A stretch of DNA of 34,085 nucleotides from Chloroflexota bacterium (GCA_005889345.1 VBFR01000221.1:1-34085), one strand, 5' to 3'; positions 23,089 through 31,789 are shown, counted from the first letter of the stretch. Numbers and translations are program-made. Notes: generated by a model from the letters alone, not told the origin.

Positions 23089-23406
23089 TTAACGGTGGCC
23101 GGTGATGGCGACGATCACGAGCAGCAGAATGATGATCATGAGAACCACGGCCGCGACGCCGACAAGCAACACCGTCAGGTTGATGGTCGTGTCCTTGATG
23201 GGCGCCTGCACCGACATCGGCGGACCCGGCTGGACCGGTGACCCGGCGCCAGGCGGCAGCGGCGCACCGGGTGGCGCAATTGGGCGCTCGACAAACGCAC
23301 CCGGAGGGCCTGGCGACTGGGGCGCCGGCGGCTGCGACCAGCCGGTACGGTCGGGTGGGCCCGGCGGCGGCAGGTTCTCCGCGGGCGTCGTGTCTTGTTC
23401 GTTCAT
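23089..23406 (-). CDS. proline-rich single-pass membrane protein
   Basis: 105 residues from ATG 23406 (MNEQDTTPAENLPPPGPP). The first 70 residues are rich in Pro, Gly and Ala; one strong C-terminal membrane helix (LTVLLVGVAAVVLMIIILLL) is followed by a short tail, ITGHR. Its ATG overlaps the Tim44-like stop by 4 nt. It may be a tail-anchored partner of the SPFH/Tim44 proteins; that is inference from the operon. Confidence 0.75.
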   Translation of the reverse strand: MNEQDTTPAENLPPPGPPDRTGWSQPPAPQSPGPPGAFVERPIAPPGAPLPPGAGSPVQPGPPMSVQAPIKDTTINLTVLLVGVAAVVLMIIILLLVIVAITGHR

Positions 23407-24332
23407 CCTTGCCACTCCGATGCTTGTGTGATGTTGTCGAGGACCCAACCGAACTGTCCGCTCGTAACGGTCGCCTTGCAGTAGCTACAGACACCCGACT
23501 CGTTGATCGATAGGGGCGCGCCGCAGTTGGGGCATTGCGTAACCTCAGCCCCCTCCCCTGCCTTGGTGCGGGCGGCGCCGCTCCGGATGAAGGTCCAGTA
23601 CTCCGTGAAGGGTTGATCCTTCTGGGAGCCGAAGATGATTTTGTTGGTATTGGCCTCGTTGACTTCGTAGTCCGCGGCGCTGGCATCGATGCGAACCGTG
23701 ATGGAGTCGAAGCTCGGATCGGATTGCACCTTGACGATCTGGCACCCACCGATGACCAGGTTGTCGAGGATGTTCTTCTTGTGCGCGGCGATCATGGCAT
23801 CGATCTGGTTCTTCCAGCGGTGATAGATGCCGTCAGACATGTAGACCCGCGCCGGCTCGAGATTTCGGTCCATCCACGATTTCTGCAGGGCGAAGAAGGC
23901 GGCCTGCGCCCGGTCGAGGAACATCTGCTGATTGAAGTTGGGGTCTTTGGCCTGCAGGGCGGCCATGTCGTCGCTCAGCGTCGAACGCATCTGTGCCATG
24001 GGGGCGTAGCTCGGGCCCCAGTTCGACGCCTGCACGGGGTTGCTGATGCTCATGCGGCGGTAGGCCTGCCAGATGCCGTACAGGATGATGAGGAAGAAGA
24101 TGAACCCACCGCCGCCTCCCCCGAAGAGGAAGAACGGCAGGAGGAACCCGGCTCCGCCTAAGCCGCCGCCCCCGCCATAGCTGCCGCCACTGTAGCCGCC
24201 GCCGCCAAAGCTGCCGCCACCGCCGCTGAAGTGGCTGCCCCCGCCGGCCCGGGCAAAGGCGAGTAACGGGCTCATCAGCACGAGCGCCAGCGCCATCACG
24301 ACGCCGAGGAGGAGTCGCCGGCGCCAGCTCAC
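23403..24332 (-). CDS. membrane Tim44-like protein with zinc ribbon
   Basis: 309 residues. GTG 24332 overlaps the SPFH stop by 4 nt (GTGA) and gives a signal/anchor (RRRLLLGVVMALALVLMSPLLAFA). Next comes a Gly-rich stretch with many GGG and Ser/Tyr, a second hydrophobic segment (FLLPFFLFGGGGGGFIFFLIILYGIW), a Tim44-like domain (NQQMFLDRAQAAFFALQKSW, FDSITVRIDASAADYEV) and a CxxC...CxxC ribbon (CPNCGAP, CSYCKAT) ending FGWVLDNI. The C-terminal half parallels the product at 21281-21997. It probably works with the SPFH protein at the membrane; role unknown. Confidence 0.85.
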   Translation of the reverse strand: MSWRRRLLLGVVMALALVLMSPLLAFARAGGGSHFSGGGGSFGGGGYSGGSYGGGGGLGGAGFLLPFFLFGGGGGGFIFFLIILYGIWQAYRRMSISNPVQASNWGPSYAPMAQMRSTLSDDMAALQAKDPNFNQQMFLDRAQAAFFALQKSWMDRNLEPARVYMSDGIYHRWKNQIDAMIAAHKKNILDNLVIGGCQIVKVQSDPSFDSITVRIDASAADYEVNEANTNKIIFGSQKDQPFTEYWTFIRSGAARTKAGEGAEVTQCPNCGAPLSINESGVCSYCKATVTSGQFGWVLDNITQASEWQG

Positions 24333-25429
24333 GATTGTGCCGGTGCGCCTCCGCCCGTAAGTGATTGGCCGCAGTTGGTGCAGAACTTGGCGTTCGCGGC
24401 GTTTTGCGTGCCGCACTTGGGGCAGGCCACCGTGGCACCGGTTGGCGCCGGCGCCGGTGAAAGCGTCTGACCGCAGCTGTTGCAGAACTTCGCGTTCTCG
24501 GCGTTCAGCGCGTGACAGTTGGGGCAGCGAACCTGGATCTGACCGCCGGCGGCCACCGTCTGCCCCAGCTGGCCGGCGACCAGGCCGCCCACGCCCAGGC
24601 CGACCCCGAGGAATGCGGGATTGACGCCGCCACCCTGACCGGGTCCTTGCGCCAGGCCCTGCCCGGCACCGATCATCGCCGCGCCCGACGCGTATTGCTG
24701 GAAGCCACCGGCCAGCTTGGTGTACTGCACGTCCTTGAGGAAGTTCTTCAGCTTGTCTTCGTCCTCGGGCTTCAGCGTGATCGTGAAATTCCCGAGGCGG
24801 ACGATCTGAAGGCCGTAGCTGTTGATGTTGCGCTGGACCTGGGCGATCGTTTCCGATTCGATCTCGTCGGTGTGGGCCGCGATACCGAGCAGCGGCCAGC
24901 CGTTGGTGACCACGTGCGCGACGACGTCGGTCCGCAGGGTCTTGAGCAGCTGCTCGCGCATCCAGTCGGTGATCTCGTCGTTGGTGGATAGGTTCTGGGT
25001 CCCGACCAGGTTCACGATCAGCGACTGGGGCTCGACGACTTTCAGCGAGTATTCGCCGAAGACGCGGAGTCCAACGCCGAAGTTCGTCTGGGGATCGACA
25101 ACGTTGTCGATCGCTCCACCGAATGGGAGGTTGGGAAACTCACGCGTCGAGACGAAATAGAGCTCGGTTCGAAACAGGTTCCCGCCGCTGGCGGCGTCGA
25201 CCAGGATCCCAAGGAAGGGGATTTCCGACGAATCGAGGGTGACGCGCCCCGGCTGGATGGTGCCCTGGACGCGGCCGTCGCGGAAGAAGACCGCCAGCTC
25301 GTCTTGCTCGACCGTCAGCTGGGTGAGCTTGCGAATGTTCGTGTCGGGCCATTTGAAGAGAAGCTGGCCTTTTGCCGTATCCGGGCGAGCGATGAACTCG
25401 CGGCGGACTTCCTGGCTGAAGATACCCAT
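24329..25429 (-). CDS. SPFH (band 7)-domain protein with two zinc ribbons
   Basis: 366 residues, first gene of a three-gene operon. It starts MGIFSQEVRREFIARPD with SD GGAGG 6 nt upstream. Residues about 15-235 match the SPFH/virion-core-like family (VEQDELAVFFRDGRVQG, RTELYFVSTREFPNLPFGG, IVRLGNFTITLKPEDE). A Gly/Gln-rich hinge follows, then two four-Cys ribbons: RCPNCHALN/KFCNSCGQTL and ACPKCGTQN/KFCTNCGQSL. SPFH proteins usually form membrane-associated oligomers; there is no clear membrane helix here apart from the weak Gly/Val segment near residue 275. Confidence 0.88.
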   Translation of the reverse strand: MGIFSQEVRREFIARPDTAKGQLLFKWPDTNIRKLTQLTVEQDELAVFFRDGRVQGTIQPGRVTLDSSEIPFLGILVDAASGGNLFRTELYFVSTREFPNLPFGGAIDNVVDPQTNFGVGLRVFGEYSLKVVEPQSLIVNLVGTQNLSTNDEITDWMREQLLKTLRTDVVAHVVTNGWPLLGIAAHTDEIESETIAQVQRNINSYGLQIVRLGNFTITLKPEDEDKLKNFLKDVQYTKLAGGFQQYASGAAMIGAGQGLAQGPGQGGGVNPAFLGVGLGVGGLVAGQLGQTVAAGGQIQVRCPNCHALNAENAKFCNSCGQTLSPAPAPTGATVACPKCGTQNAANAKFCTNCGQSLTGGGAPAQS

Positions 25430-25543
25430 CTAAACCTCCATTGCCGGATCCGGGCGGTTCGCCGCCAATCCGCGTTATAGCAGGAAACGGCGGACCCAAC
25501 GAAGTCCTTCCCCTGGGAGGGCGCCGCCAAACCCCGGGAACCG

Positions 25544-27391
25544 ATGGTCAATCCAGCTTTCTCCCACCCTCGAGGGCGGCCCGCCCGCCCCTGGCAGTCT
25601 GCGCGGTTGTCCTTGTCCCGATCGAGGGTGGATGTCTTTGCTCTGGTGGGTTTCCTGGGTCTTTCCGTGGCGCTCTTTGCCGGGGCCTGGCGCGCGCCCA
25701 CCTCCGTCGTCGCCGGCCGTGGAACCGACGACATCGGGATCATCGTCTGGTTCCTGCGATGGGTCCCGTTCGCCATCGGCCACGGTCACAATCCACTCTT
25801 CGCGGACTACCTGAATGTCCCCTACGGGGTCAATTCGATGTGGAACGCCTCCATGCCGATTGCGGGGCTGGCGATGTGGCCCGTCACTTCCAGCCTCGGC
25901 CCGATCTTCTCCTACAACCTGCTGGTCACGCTGGCGGTCGCCCTCTCCGCCTGGTGCGCGTTCCTCGCGGCGCGGCGCTACGTCGATCGTGCGCCAGCGG
26001 CCGCGCTGGCCGGACTGCTCTACGGGTTTTCCCCCTATATGATCGCCCAGTCCCAAGGGCATCTCCACGTCACCCTGGCGTTCATTCCGCCGCTCATGCT
26101 CCTGATCTTCGACGAGATCGTGGTGCGCCAGCGACGACCGGCGCGGCGGATGGGCCTGCTCCTCGGCTTGCTGGCCGCCTTCCAGCTCCTGCTCGCCGAG
26201 GAGCTGCTGGCCACGGAGATCCTCTGCGCGATCCTGGGCATCGCCTTGCTGACTACGCTCTATCCACAACGCCTGCCGGCTCACCGCCGGCACGCGCTGA
26301 CGGCGCTCGGGATTGCCGCGGGCGTCTTCCTGGCGTTGGCCGCGGTGCCGATCGCGTTCCAGTTTTTCGGGCCGCAGCACGTGACGGGGGCGGTGCAGAT
26401 CCGCAACGCCTACGTAAGTGACCTCCTCGGGTTCGTGGTGCCAACCGCGCACCAGCAGTTCGCGCCCGCGGCCGCGGTTCAGCTCAGCGAGGGGTTTTCC
26501 GGTTATTCCTCGGAATGGGACGCCTACCTCGGCGTCCCCTTGATCGGACTCGTGATCTATACGAGTGTCGCGTTCTGGGCGCGACCCCTGGTGCGCGTCG
26601 CGTCCACGCTGATGCTGGTCCTCGCCGTCCTCTCGCTAGGCACCACGCTGCATATCGCCGGACAATGGACGCCCTTGCCCATCGGCGCACTGGCCCTGAT
26701 CGTTCCCCTCCTTGGGCGAGTCATTCCGCTGCGATTCGGGCTCTATGTCTTTCCGGCGACCTGGGTGATGCTGGTCGCGGCACCGGTCTTGAGCAGCGCC
26801 CTTCCCGCCCGCCTGATGCTCTATGTCTTTCTTTTCGCCGGGCTGCTGCTCGCGGTGCTGGTGGATGCGTGGCTCAAGGCCCCTACCCTGCCCTTAAGCG
26901 GAGGACTGAGGGCGGTTCTCGTCGGCGTGGCGCTGCTGCTACTGCTCCCGCGGATTCCATTCCCCGCCGAGCCGGTGGCGATTCCGAGCTTCTTCACGGG
27001 CGGCGGCGTGCGGCAGCTTCCCCAAGGCAGCGTGGCGTTGGTCGTCCCCTACGCCCGGCTCGCCCATGGCTCGGCCATGCTGTGGCAGGCCGCGTCCGAT
27101 ATGCGATTCCGCATGCCGGAGAGCTACGCCCTGGTCCCCGGCCCCTCCTTCAACAGTCCAGCGACGGCGACCGGCCATGTGCTGCGACTCATCGAGGAGG
27201 ACCTGGGTACGCCGGCTCTGACGGAGGACCTTCGCCGGCAGGTCCTCGATGAGCTCACCGCCCGAAAGGTTCAGGCCATAATCGTTGGGCCAATGCGCAA
27301 CCAGCAGCGCATCCTTGCCTTCGTTACCTGGTTGACGGGCACGGCGCCACAACAGGACGGCGGCGTGTTCATCTGGCGGCTCACGACATGA
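25544..27391 (+). CDS. multi-pass membrane protein, GT-C glycosyltransferase-like
   Basis: 615 residues with about a dozen hydrophobic segments and a soluble C-terminal domain of about 120 residues. The first loop has GRGTDDIGIIVWFLRW and NPLFADYLNVPYGVN; an acidic pair in that loop is typical of polyprenyl-phosphate-sugar-using GT-C enzymes. No specific family name can be given. The first 30 residues are basic and Pro-rich, so the start may lie later (GTG 25628). The gene overlaps the methyltransferase by ATGA. Segment LKAPTLPLSGGLRAV reads through a possible degenerate copy of the palindromic repeat. Confidence 0.75.
   Translation: MVNPAFSHPRGRPARPWQSARLSLSRSRVDVFALVGFLGLSVALFAGAWRAPTSVVAGRGTDDIGIIVWFLRWVPFAIGHGHNPLFADYLNVPYGVNSMWNASMPIAGLAMWPVTSSLGPIFSYNLLVTLAVALSAWCAFLAARRYVDRAPAAALAGLLYGFSPYMIAQSQGHLHVTLAFIPPLMLLIFDEIVVRQRRPARRMGLLLGLLAAFQLLLAEELLATEILCAILGIALLTTLYPQRLPAHRRHALTALGIAAGVFLALAAVPIAFQFFGPQHVTGAVQIRNAYVSDLLGFVVPTAHQQFAPAAAVQLSEGFSGYSSEWDAYLGVPLIGLVIYTSVAFWARPLVRVASTLMLVLAVLSLGTTLHIAGQWTPLPIGALALIVPLLGRVIPLRFGLYVFPATWVMLVAAPVLSSALPARLMLYVFLFAGLLLAVLVDAWLKAPTLPLSGGLRAVLVGVALLLLLPRIPFPAEPVAIPSFFTGGGVRQLPQGSVALVVPYARLAHGSAMLWQAASDMRFRMPESYALVPGPSFNSPATATGHVLRLIEEDLGTPALTEDLRRQVLDELTARKVQAIIVGPMRNQQRILAFVTWLTGTAPQQDGGVFIWRLTT
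26881..26912. repeat. possible degenerate palindromic repeat inside GT-C-like gene
   Basis: CCCTACCCTGCCCTTAAGCGGAGGACTGAGGG keeps the CCTGCCC left end and GAGGG right end with a weakened palindrome. It may be chance in GC-rich DNA. Confidence 0.35.
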
Positions 27392-28086
27392 ACCTTGCAT
27401 CCGGCGCGTCCACGCTCGAGGTCATGGAAAGCGCGAGGCGGTACAACCGCTGGATCTACGACCGCATCCGGGACAGCCTGGGCCAACGTGTCCTCGAGAT
27501 CGGTTGCGGCACGGGGACCATCACCAGCTTGATGGTCGATCGCCAGCTGGTCGTCGGGGTCGATGTGGTGGAGAACTACGTTCGCGCAGCCAGCAACCGG
27601 TTCAAAGATCGTCCCAACGTCGTTATCCGCCAGCATGACCTGACCGAGTCGACCGACGCGCTGCGCGGCTACCGTTTCGACTCGGCCGTGAGCGTCAATG
27701 TCTTCGAGCACATCGCCAACGACGAAAGGGCCATGAAAGCCGTCTATGCGCTGCTCGAGCCGGGCGGGACCTTCACGCTCCTTGTGCCGTGCCACCCGGC
27801 GCTCCTCGGCCGCTTCGATCGCGACATCGGCCATCACCGCCGCTACACCAAACCCGGGCTCCGGGGCAAGCTCGAGGCGAGCGGCTTTACCGTCGAGCGG
27901 ATCCGGCGGAGCAATCCGGTGGGCGCACTCGGATGGCTGGTCAACGTTCGCCTGCTCGGGCTGCGGCGGCTGCGCGGCACGGCACTGTTCGATCGGTTGG
28001 TGCCGGCCTTCGCCGCGCTCGACCGGGTCGAGCTGCCCCTGGGACTGTCATTGATCGCTGTCGCGCGAAAACCGGCGGCCGGCTGA
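27388..28086 (+). CDS. class I SAM-dependent methyltransferase
   Basis: 232 residues. SAM motif I is VLEIGCGTGTITSLM, an acidic residue after strand 2 is in VVGVDVVENY, and SVNVFEHIANDERA then GGTFTLLVPCHPALLG follow the ubiE/type-11 methyltransferase pattern. GHHRRYTKPGLRGKL is shared in style with the product at 29791-30555, suggesting related substrates, probably a glycan or lipid carrier (inference). It is coupled to the GT-C-like gene by a 4-nt overlap. It is convergent with the GT2 gene, 3 nt between stops. Confidence 0.9.
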   Translation: MNLASGASTLEVMESARRYNRWIYDRIRDSLGQRVLEIGCGTGTITSLMVDRQLVVGVDVVENYVRAASNRFKDRPNVVIRQHDLTESTDALRGYRFDSAVSVNVFEHIANDERAMKAVYALLEPGGTFTLLVPCHPALLGRFDRDIGHHRRYTKPGLRGKLEASGFTVERIRRSNPVGALGWLVNVRLLGLRRLRGTALFDRLVPAFAALDRVELPLGLSLIAVARKPAAG

Positions 28087-28089
28087 GCG

Positions 28090-28878
28090 TCAGGCCGCGC
28101 GCTCGTCCGGCAGCTCTGGAAGGCGGGGCCTCAGGGAAAGCTCCTTGAGCCTAAGTCCGTGGTAGGGATCCTCGACACCGAAGAGCCGGCGCCTTGTGGT
28201 CAGCCGCAAGCGGACCAGGGTACCGAACGCTCGCGCGCCATCAACCCAGGTCAGCTTCTTCCCTTCTTCGCGGCTGCGAGCGTAGTACGTGATCGGGACT
28301 TCGTGGATTCGATAGCCGAGGCGGAGAATGCGGGCGGTGATCTCGGGCTCGATGTCGAAGCGATCACCGTGCAGGCTCAGCCGGCGCATCAGTTCCGCGC
28401 GCATCGCCTTGAACCCGGTCTCCATGTCCTGGATGTAGCAATTGAAGAGCACGTTGGTGGCGGTGGTGAGGAGGCGGTTACCCAGCACGAACCAGTACGA
28501 GTAAGCGCTCTGGCCGGCGAAGCCGCGCACGCCGTAGACGACGTCCGCGCGGCCCTGGAGGAGCGGGCTGATCATGATCTCGTACTCGAGCGGGTCGTAC
28601 TCGAGGTCCGCGTCCTGGATGATGACCAGCTGCGCGGTCACCGCATCGACCGCGGTGCGGATCGCGGCCCCTTTGCCGCGGTTTGAGGGGTGGCGGTAGA
28701 CGCTGACCCGCCGGTCGCCGAGGAAGCCCTGCGCCACCTGGAAGGTCCCATCCGCGGAGCCGTCGTCGACCACGATGAGCTGCTGAACGCACGGCTGACG
28801 GAGGACCCGGCGGAGCACCTGCCCCAGGGTGGGCGCCTCGTTGAAGGCGGGCACGATCACCGCGAGATTCGCGTCCAC
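28090..28878 (-). CDS. GT2-family glycosyltransferase (dolichyl-phosphate mannosyltransferase-like)
   Basis: 262 residues, GT-A fold: AVIVPAFNEAPTLGQVL, VVDDGSADGT, NRGKGAAIRTAVDA, metal-site IIQDADLEYDP, VVYGVRGF, and YIQDMETGFKAMRAEL followed by the EPEITARIL acceptor segment. No C-terminal membrane helix is present. It likely transfers a sugar from a nucleotide sugar to a polyprenyl phosphate. The start is a GTG in gtggacgcgaat; an AAGGA lies only 2 nt before it. It is divergent from the GT2 gene at 28953. Confidence 0.9.
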   Translation of the reverse strand: MDANLAVIVPAFNEAPTLGQVLRRVLRQPCVQQLIVVDDGSADGTFQVAQGFLGDRRVSVYRHPSNRGKGAAIRTAVDAVTAQLVIIQDADLEYDPLEYEIMISPLLQGRADVVYGVRGFAGQSAYSYWFVLGNRLLTTATNVLFNCYIQDMETGFKAMRAELMRRLSLHGDRFDIEPEITARILRLGYRIHEVPITYYARSREEGKKLTWVDGARAFGTLVRLRLTTRRRLFGVEDPYHGLRLKELSLRPRLPELPDERAA

Positions 28879-28952
28879 AGTCCTTCAACTCGTGCCGGGC
28901 GCCAAAATTTGCAGAAGGTTTGGCGATCTCGTGCCGTTGTCCTTTGGGCACC

Positions 28953-29801
28953 GTGAACCTTGCACGCCCGAACGACGAGACCGTCATCTCCGGCCCCTGG
29001 CCCTGGGTCACGCAGTCATCGCTTTCCATCGTCCTGCCCGCCTACAACGAGGAGCTGAACATCGAGGGCGCGATCGAGGAAGCGTGCGAGGTTGCTGCCG
29101 CCGCGGCCCCCGCGTGGGAGGTCATCGTGGTCGATGACGGCAGCCGGGACAGCACGGCGCAGCGGGTCACCCGCATCAGCCAGCGCCAGCCTCGGGTGCA
29201 GCTGATTCGGTTTCCGGAAAACCGAGGCTACGGCGCCGCGCTACGGGCCGGCTTCCACGCCGCTCGCGGGGATCTGATCTTCTACACGGATAGTGATCGG
29301 CAGTTCGACTTGAGCGAGCTCAGGTATTTCCTCCCGGTCATGGACCGTACCGACGTGGCCATCGGCTTTCGCGTCTACCGCTACGACCCGGTGCTGCGCT
29401 GCCTGTTGTCCTGGGTCTACAACCGCCTGGTGAGCGCCCTCTTTCGGGCGCGGGTGCGCGATGTCGACTGCTCGTTCAAGCTGTTTCGCCGCGAGGTCCT
29501 GGAAGCGATCGACCTCGAGACGAGCGATTTCTTCATCGACACGGAAATGGTCGCCAAGGTCAGGAAGTGGAACTTCCGCATCCTGCAGAAGGGGGTTAAG
29601 CACTACCCGCGACGGGCGGGAGAGAGCAGTGTCCGGGCGAGCCACATCCCGCGCACCCTGCTGGTGGTGGCGCAGATGTGGCTCCGGCTTTATCTCCCGG
29701 TGCTGCTCGGCCGGCGCGAAGCAATCGAGCCGGTGTGCCCGCGACGTTTGGCCGGCCAGGACCTCGGGATCGAGCCTCGCGAGGCGCGCGGTGGAGAGTA
29801 G
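28953..29801 (+). CDS. GT2-family glycosyltransferase
   Basis: 282 residues from GTG 28953; a TTG at 28920 in the same frame would add MAISCRCPLGT, which looks unlike a start. Motifs: SIVLPAYNEELNIEGAI, VIVVDDGSRDST, FPENRGYGAALRAG, metal-site FYTDSDRQFD, RDVDCSFKLFRREVLEAI and a C-terminal amphipathic region. It resembles polyprenyl-phosphate glycosyltransferases. Its end overlaps the next methyltransferase gene by 11 nt. Confidence 0.88.
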   Translation: MNLARPNDETVISGPWPWVTQSSLSIVLPAYNEELNIEGAIEEACEVAAAAAPAWEVIVVDDGSRDSTAQRVTRISQRQPRVQLIRFPENRGYGAALRAGFHAARGDLIFYTDSDRQFDLSELRYFLPVMDRTDVAIGFRVYRYDPVLRCLLSWVYNRLVSALFRARVRDVDCSFKLFRREVLEAIDLETSDFFIDTEMVAKVRKWNFRILQKGVKHYPRRAGESSVRASHIPRTLLVVAQMWLRLYLPVLLGRREAIEPVCPRRLAGQDLGIEPREARGGE

Positions 29802-30555
29802 CCTCTACGACGAGTACGTCCGCATCGAAGATATCCACTGGTGGTTCCGCGGACGCCGAAAGATCATCACCACCATGTTGCGCCCCTACGTGCGACCGCC
29901 CGCACGCATCATCGACGTCGGGTCCGGCGGAGGCGCGGTCGCCCAGGCCCTCCAGGAGTTTGGCCATGTGACCGCCTGCGACATCGACGTGCGTTGCGCC
30001 GCAAGCGTCTCGCGGCGGCCCGGCATGAGTTTCGCTTACGGGACGGCGGAGGCGATCCCGTTTGCCGATGGCAGTTTCGACCTGGTCACGGCCTTCGATG
30101 TCCTCGAGCACCTCGATGACGACGTCAGGGCGCTTAAAGAGATGGCGCGGGTCGCCTCTCCCCAAGGCCTGATCGCCGTCACGGTGCCAGCCTACCCGTG
30201 GATGTGGGGCCGCCAGGACGAGGTCAGCCATCACCGGCGGCGCTACACCGGCCGATCACTCAGGCGGGCGATCATCGGCGCAGGTCTTCATCCGCGACGG
30301 CTGACAGCGTTCAATACCATCCTCTTTCCCGGCATAGCGGCGCTGAGGGTTTCCCGCCGGCTCGCCCGCCGATTCACCGAAGGGACGCGCGCGCCCGATC
30401 CCGCCGGCCTGAGCTCCGACTTTTCCATGACGAAACCCGGCCCGCTAAACGACCTGCTATCCGCCACCTTCAGTGCCGAGGCGGCGGTGCTGCGGGTCCT
30501 CGACCTGCCGGTCGGTGTCTCCCTGCTTGCCATCGCCGAGCATGCGGCTTCTTAG
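29791..30555 (+). CDS. class I SAM-dependent methyltransferase
   Basis: 254 residues from GTG 29791 (the longer frame is a shadow of the GT2 gene). It opens with YDEYVRIEDIHWWFRGRRKI, a pattern seen in methyltransferases of glycan clusters. SAM motif IIDVGSGGGAVAQAL, TACDID, FDLVTAFDVLEHLDDD and LIAVTVPAYPWMWG follow. SHHRRRYTGRSLRRA parallels the GHHRRYTKPGL of the other methyltransferase. It ends overlapping the GT87-like gene by 14 nt. Confidence 0.88.
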   Translation: MESSLYDEYVRIEDIHWWFRGRRKIITTMLRPYVRPPARIIDVGSGGGAVAQALQEFGHVTACDIDVRCAASVSRRPGMSFAYGTAEAIPFADGSFDLVTAFDVLEHLDDDVRALKEMARVASPQGLIAVTVPAYPWMWGRQDEVSHHRRRYTGRSLRRAIIGAGLHPRRLTAFNTILFPGIAALRVSRRLARRFTEGTRAPDPAGLSSDFSMTKPGPLNDLLSATFSAEAAVLRVLDLPVGVSLLAIAEHAAS

Positions 30556-31693
30556 TTCGAGCCGAGCCCAGGTGGCGGCGCTGGCCGTCGTCCTGGTCCT
30601 TTTCGGCTACAACGTCATCCAGTACTTCAGCTTCGTCATCGAGACGCCCTGGCAGCTCGACTTCTCCGATTTCTACTTTGCGGCTCGCACTGGGCTGGCC
30701 CACGGGTGGGCTCAGATGTACAACACCGCGGTGTCGATGCCTGCGCTCTATGCCGCCACCGGCAACTGGTTTCCCTTTCAACACTCACCCGTGCTCGCCT
30801 GGCTGCTCGTGCCGCTGAGCCAGCTGCCGTATGCGCTCGCGCTCAGCATCTGGAACGGTTTCCTGTTTGGCTGTTACGTGGTTTGCTGGCGCCTGTGCGC
30901 CCCAGGCTCGCGAGAGCGGCGCCTCCTTCTCCTGGTCGCGGGCCTCGGCCTCTACCCCGTCGTCCTCGGCCTGGCCCTCGGCCAGCCCACCATGCTGGTC
31001 CTGGCGGGGGTGAGCCTCTGCTTCTGGCTCCTTAGACACAACCGGCCACTGCTGGCCGCGGCCGCGCTGGCGCTCCTCGCGGTCAAGCCGCAGTCAAGCT
31101 TCCTGGTGCCGCTTGCCCTCCTCTTCGCGGGGCGCATCCGCGTCTTCGCCGGATGGGCCGTGCTCTCCCTCGGCGTCGCGGTCCTCGCCGTTCTCGCCCT
31201 TGGCCAGCAAGGCCTTCAGGATTGGGCGCACGCTATTTCGATCGCCCAGAACCTTCCCGGGATTCGATTCAATAGCGTCGGCTCGGTGATCGGACCTGGT
31301 CTGCCAGCCACCGCGGTCGGTATTGCGGCGGCCGGCATCGCGCTGGTGATTGGCCGGCTGGCGGCACGCGAGGGCCCCGAACTCCCGATCGCGGCGGGAC
31401 TATCCGGCTCGGTCCTAGCCTCGCCCTACCTGAGCGTGACCGACCTCTCCGCCCTGCTCATCGCCGCGTGGCTCGTTCTTCGACTCGATCCCCCTGGTTG
31501 GCTGAAGGCGTTGATGGTGGTGGGGTACGTGCCGTTCTTCTTTGCCAATGCCCTCTTCATGCACGGGCCGTTCCTGCTCCTCGAGTGCGCCTGGCTCCTC
31601 GGCCTCCTGGTGTTCACGATTTCGCGTCGGCGGGAGGGTGATCTGGAAGATTGGCTCCGGAGCCCGGATTCGAACCGGGAACCGTCGCGTTAA
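30542..31693 (+). CDS. GT87-like (DUF2029) membrane mannosyltransferase family protein
   Basis: 383 residues from ATG 30542 with about ten membrane helices. The first extracytoplasmic loop has WQLDFSDFYFAARTGLAHGW; a DFxxFY-like acidic site and HSPVLAWLLVPLSQLPY are typical of polyprenol-phosphate-mannose-dependent GT87 transferases, as is ALLAVKPQSSFLVPLALL. The last 14 codons (about 31652-31693, ending SPDSNREPSR) lie antisense to tRNA-Asn, whose sequence also supplies the stop. The native C-terminus may have been longer before the overlap arose. Confidence 0.82.
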   Translation: MRLLSSSRAQVAALAVVLVLFGYNVIQYFSFVIETPWQLDFSDFYFAARTGLAHGWAQMYNTAVSMPALYAATGNWFPFQHSPVLAWLLVPLSQLPYALALSIWNGFLFGCYVVCWRLCAPGSRERRLLLLVAGLGLYPVVLGLALGQPTMLVLAGVSLCFWLLRHNRPLLAAAALALLAVKPQSSFLVPLALLFAGRIRVFAGWAVLSLGVAVLAVLALGQQGLQDWAHAISIAQNLPGIRFNSVGSVIGPGLPATAVGIAAAGIALVIGRLAAREGPELPIAAGLSGSVLASPYLSVTDLSALLIAAWLVLRLDPPGWLKALMVVGYVPFFFANALFMHGPFLLLECAWLLGLLVFTISRRREGDLEDWLRSPDSNREPSR

Positions 31694-31726
31694 CAGCGCG
31701 CTGCTCTACCGTTGAGCTACTCCGGA
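31652..31726 (-). tRNA. tRNA-Asn(GTT)
   Basis: Full cloverleaf on the minus strand: acceptor TCCGGAG / CTCCGGA, D-arm AGCTCAACGGTAGAGC, anticodon stem-loop CGCGCTGTTAACGCG with GTT, T-arm CCCGGTTCGAATCCGGG, discriminator G and an encoded CCA. The mature body is 72 nt (31655-31726) plus CCA. It overlaps the 3' end of the GT87-like gene on the other strand. Confidence 0.96.
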
Positions 31727-31742
31727 ACGCCAGGCGCGATCC

Positions 31743-31770
31743 AGTATATCCGCCATGGTCCGCCTGCCCA
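31743..31770 (-). promoter_or_regulatory. candidate tRNA-Asn promoter
   Basis: TGGGCA (31770-31765), 16-nt spacer, TATACT (31748-31743), ending 16 nt before the tRNA 5' end. Confidence 0.5.
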
Positions 31771-31789
31771 CTCGCTTAACGCGCTACCG

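Noticed and set aside
23036-23749. N-terminal extension of the radC frame
   Set aside because: Crosses the proline-rich and Tim44-like genes in another frame, and an ATG with a promoter-like box exists at 23035.
25475-26452. 325-codon minus-strand frame
   Set aside because: Antisense to the GT-C-like membrane protein; Arg/Glu/Gly-rich without motifs.
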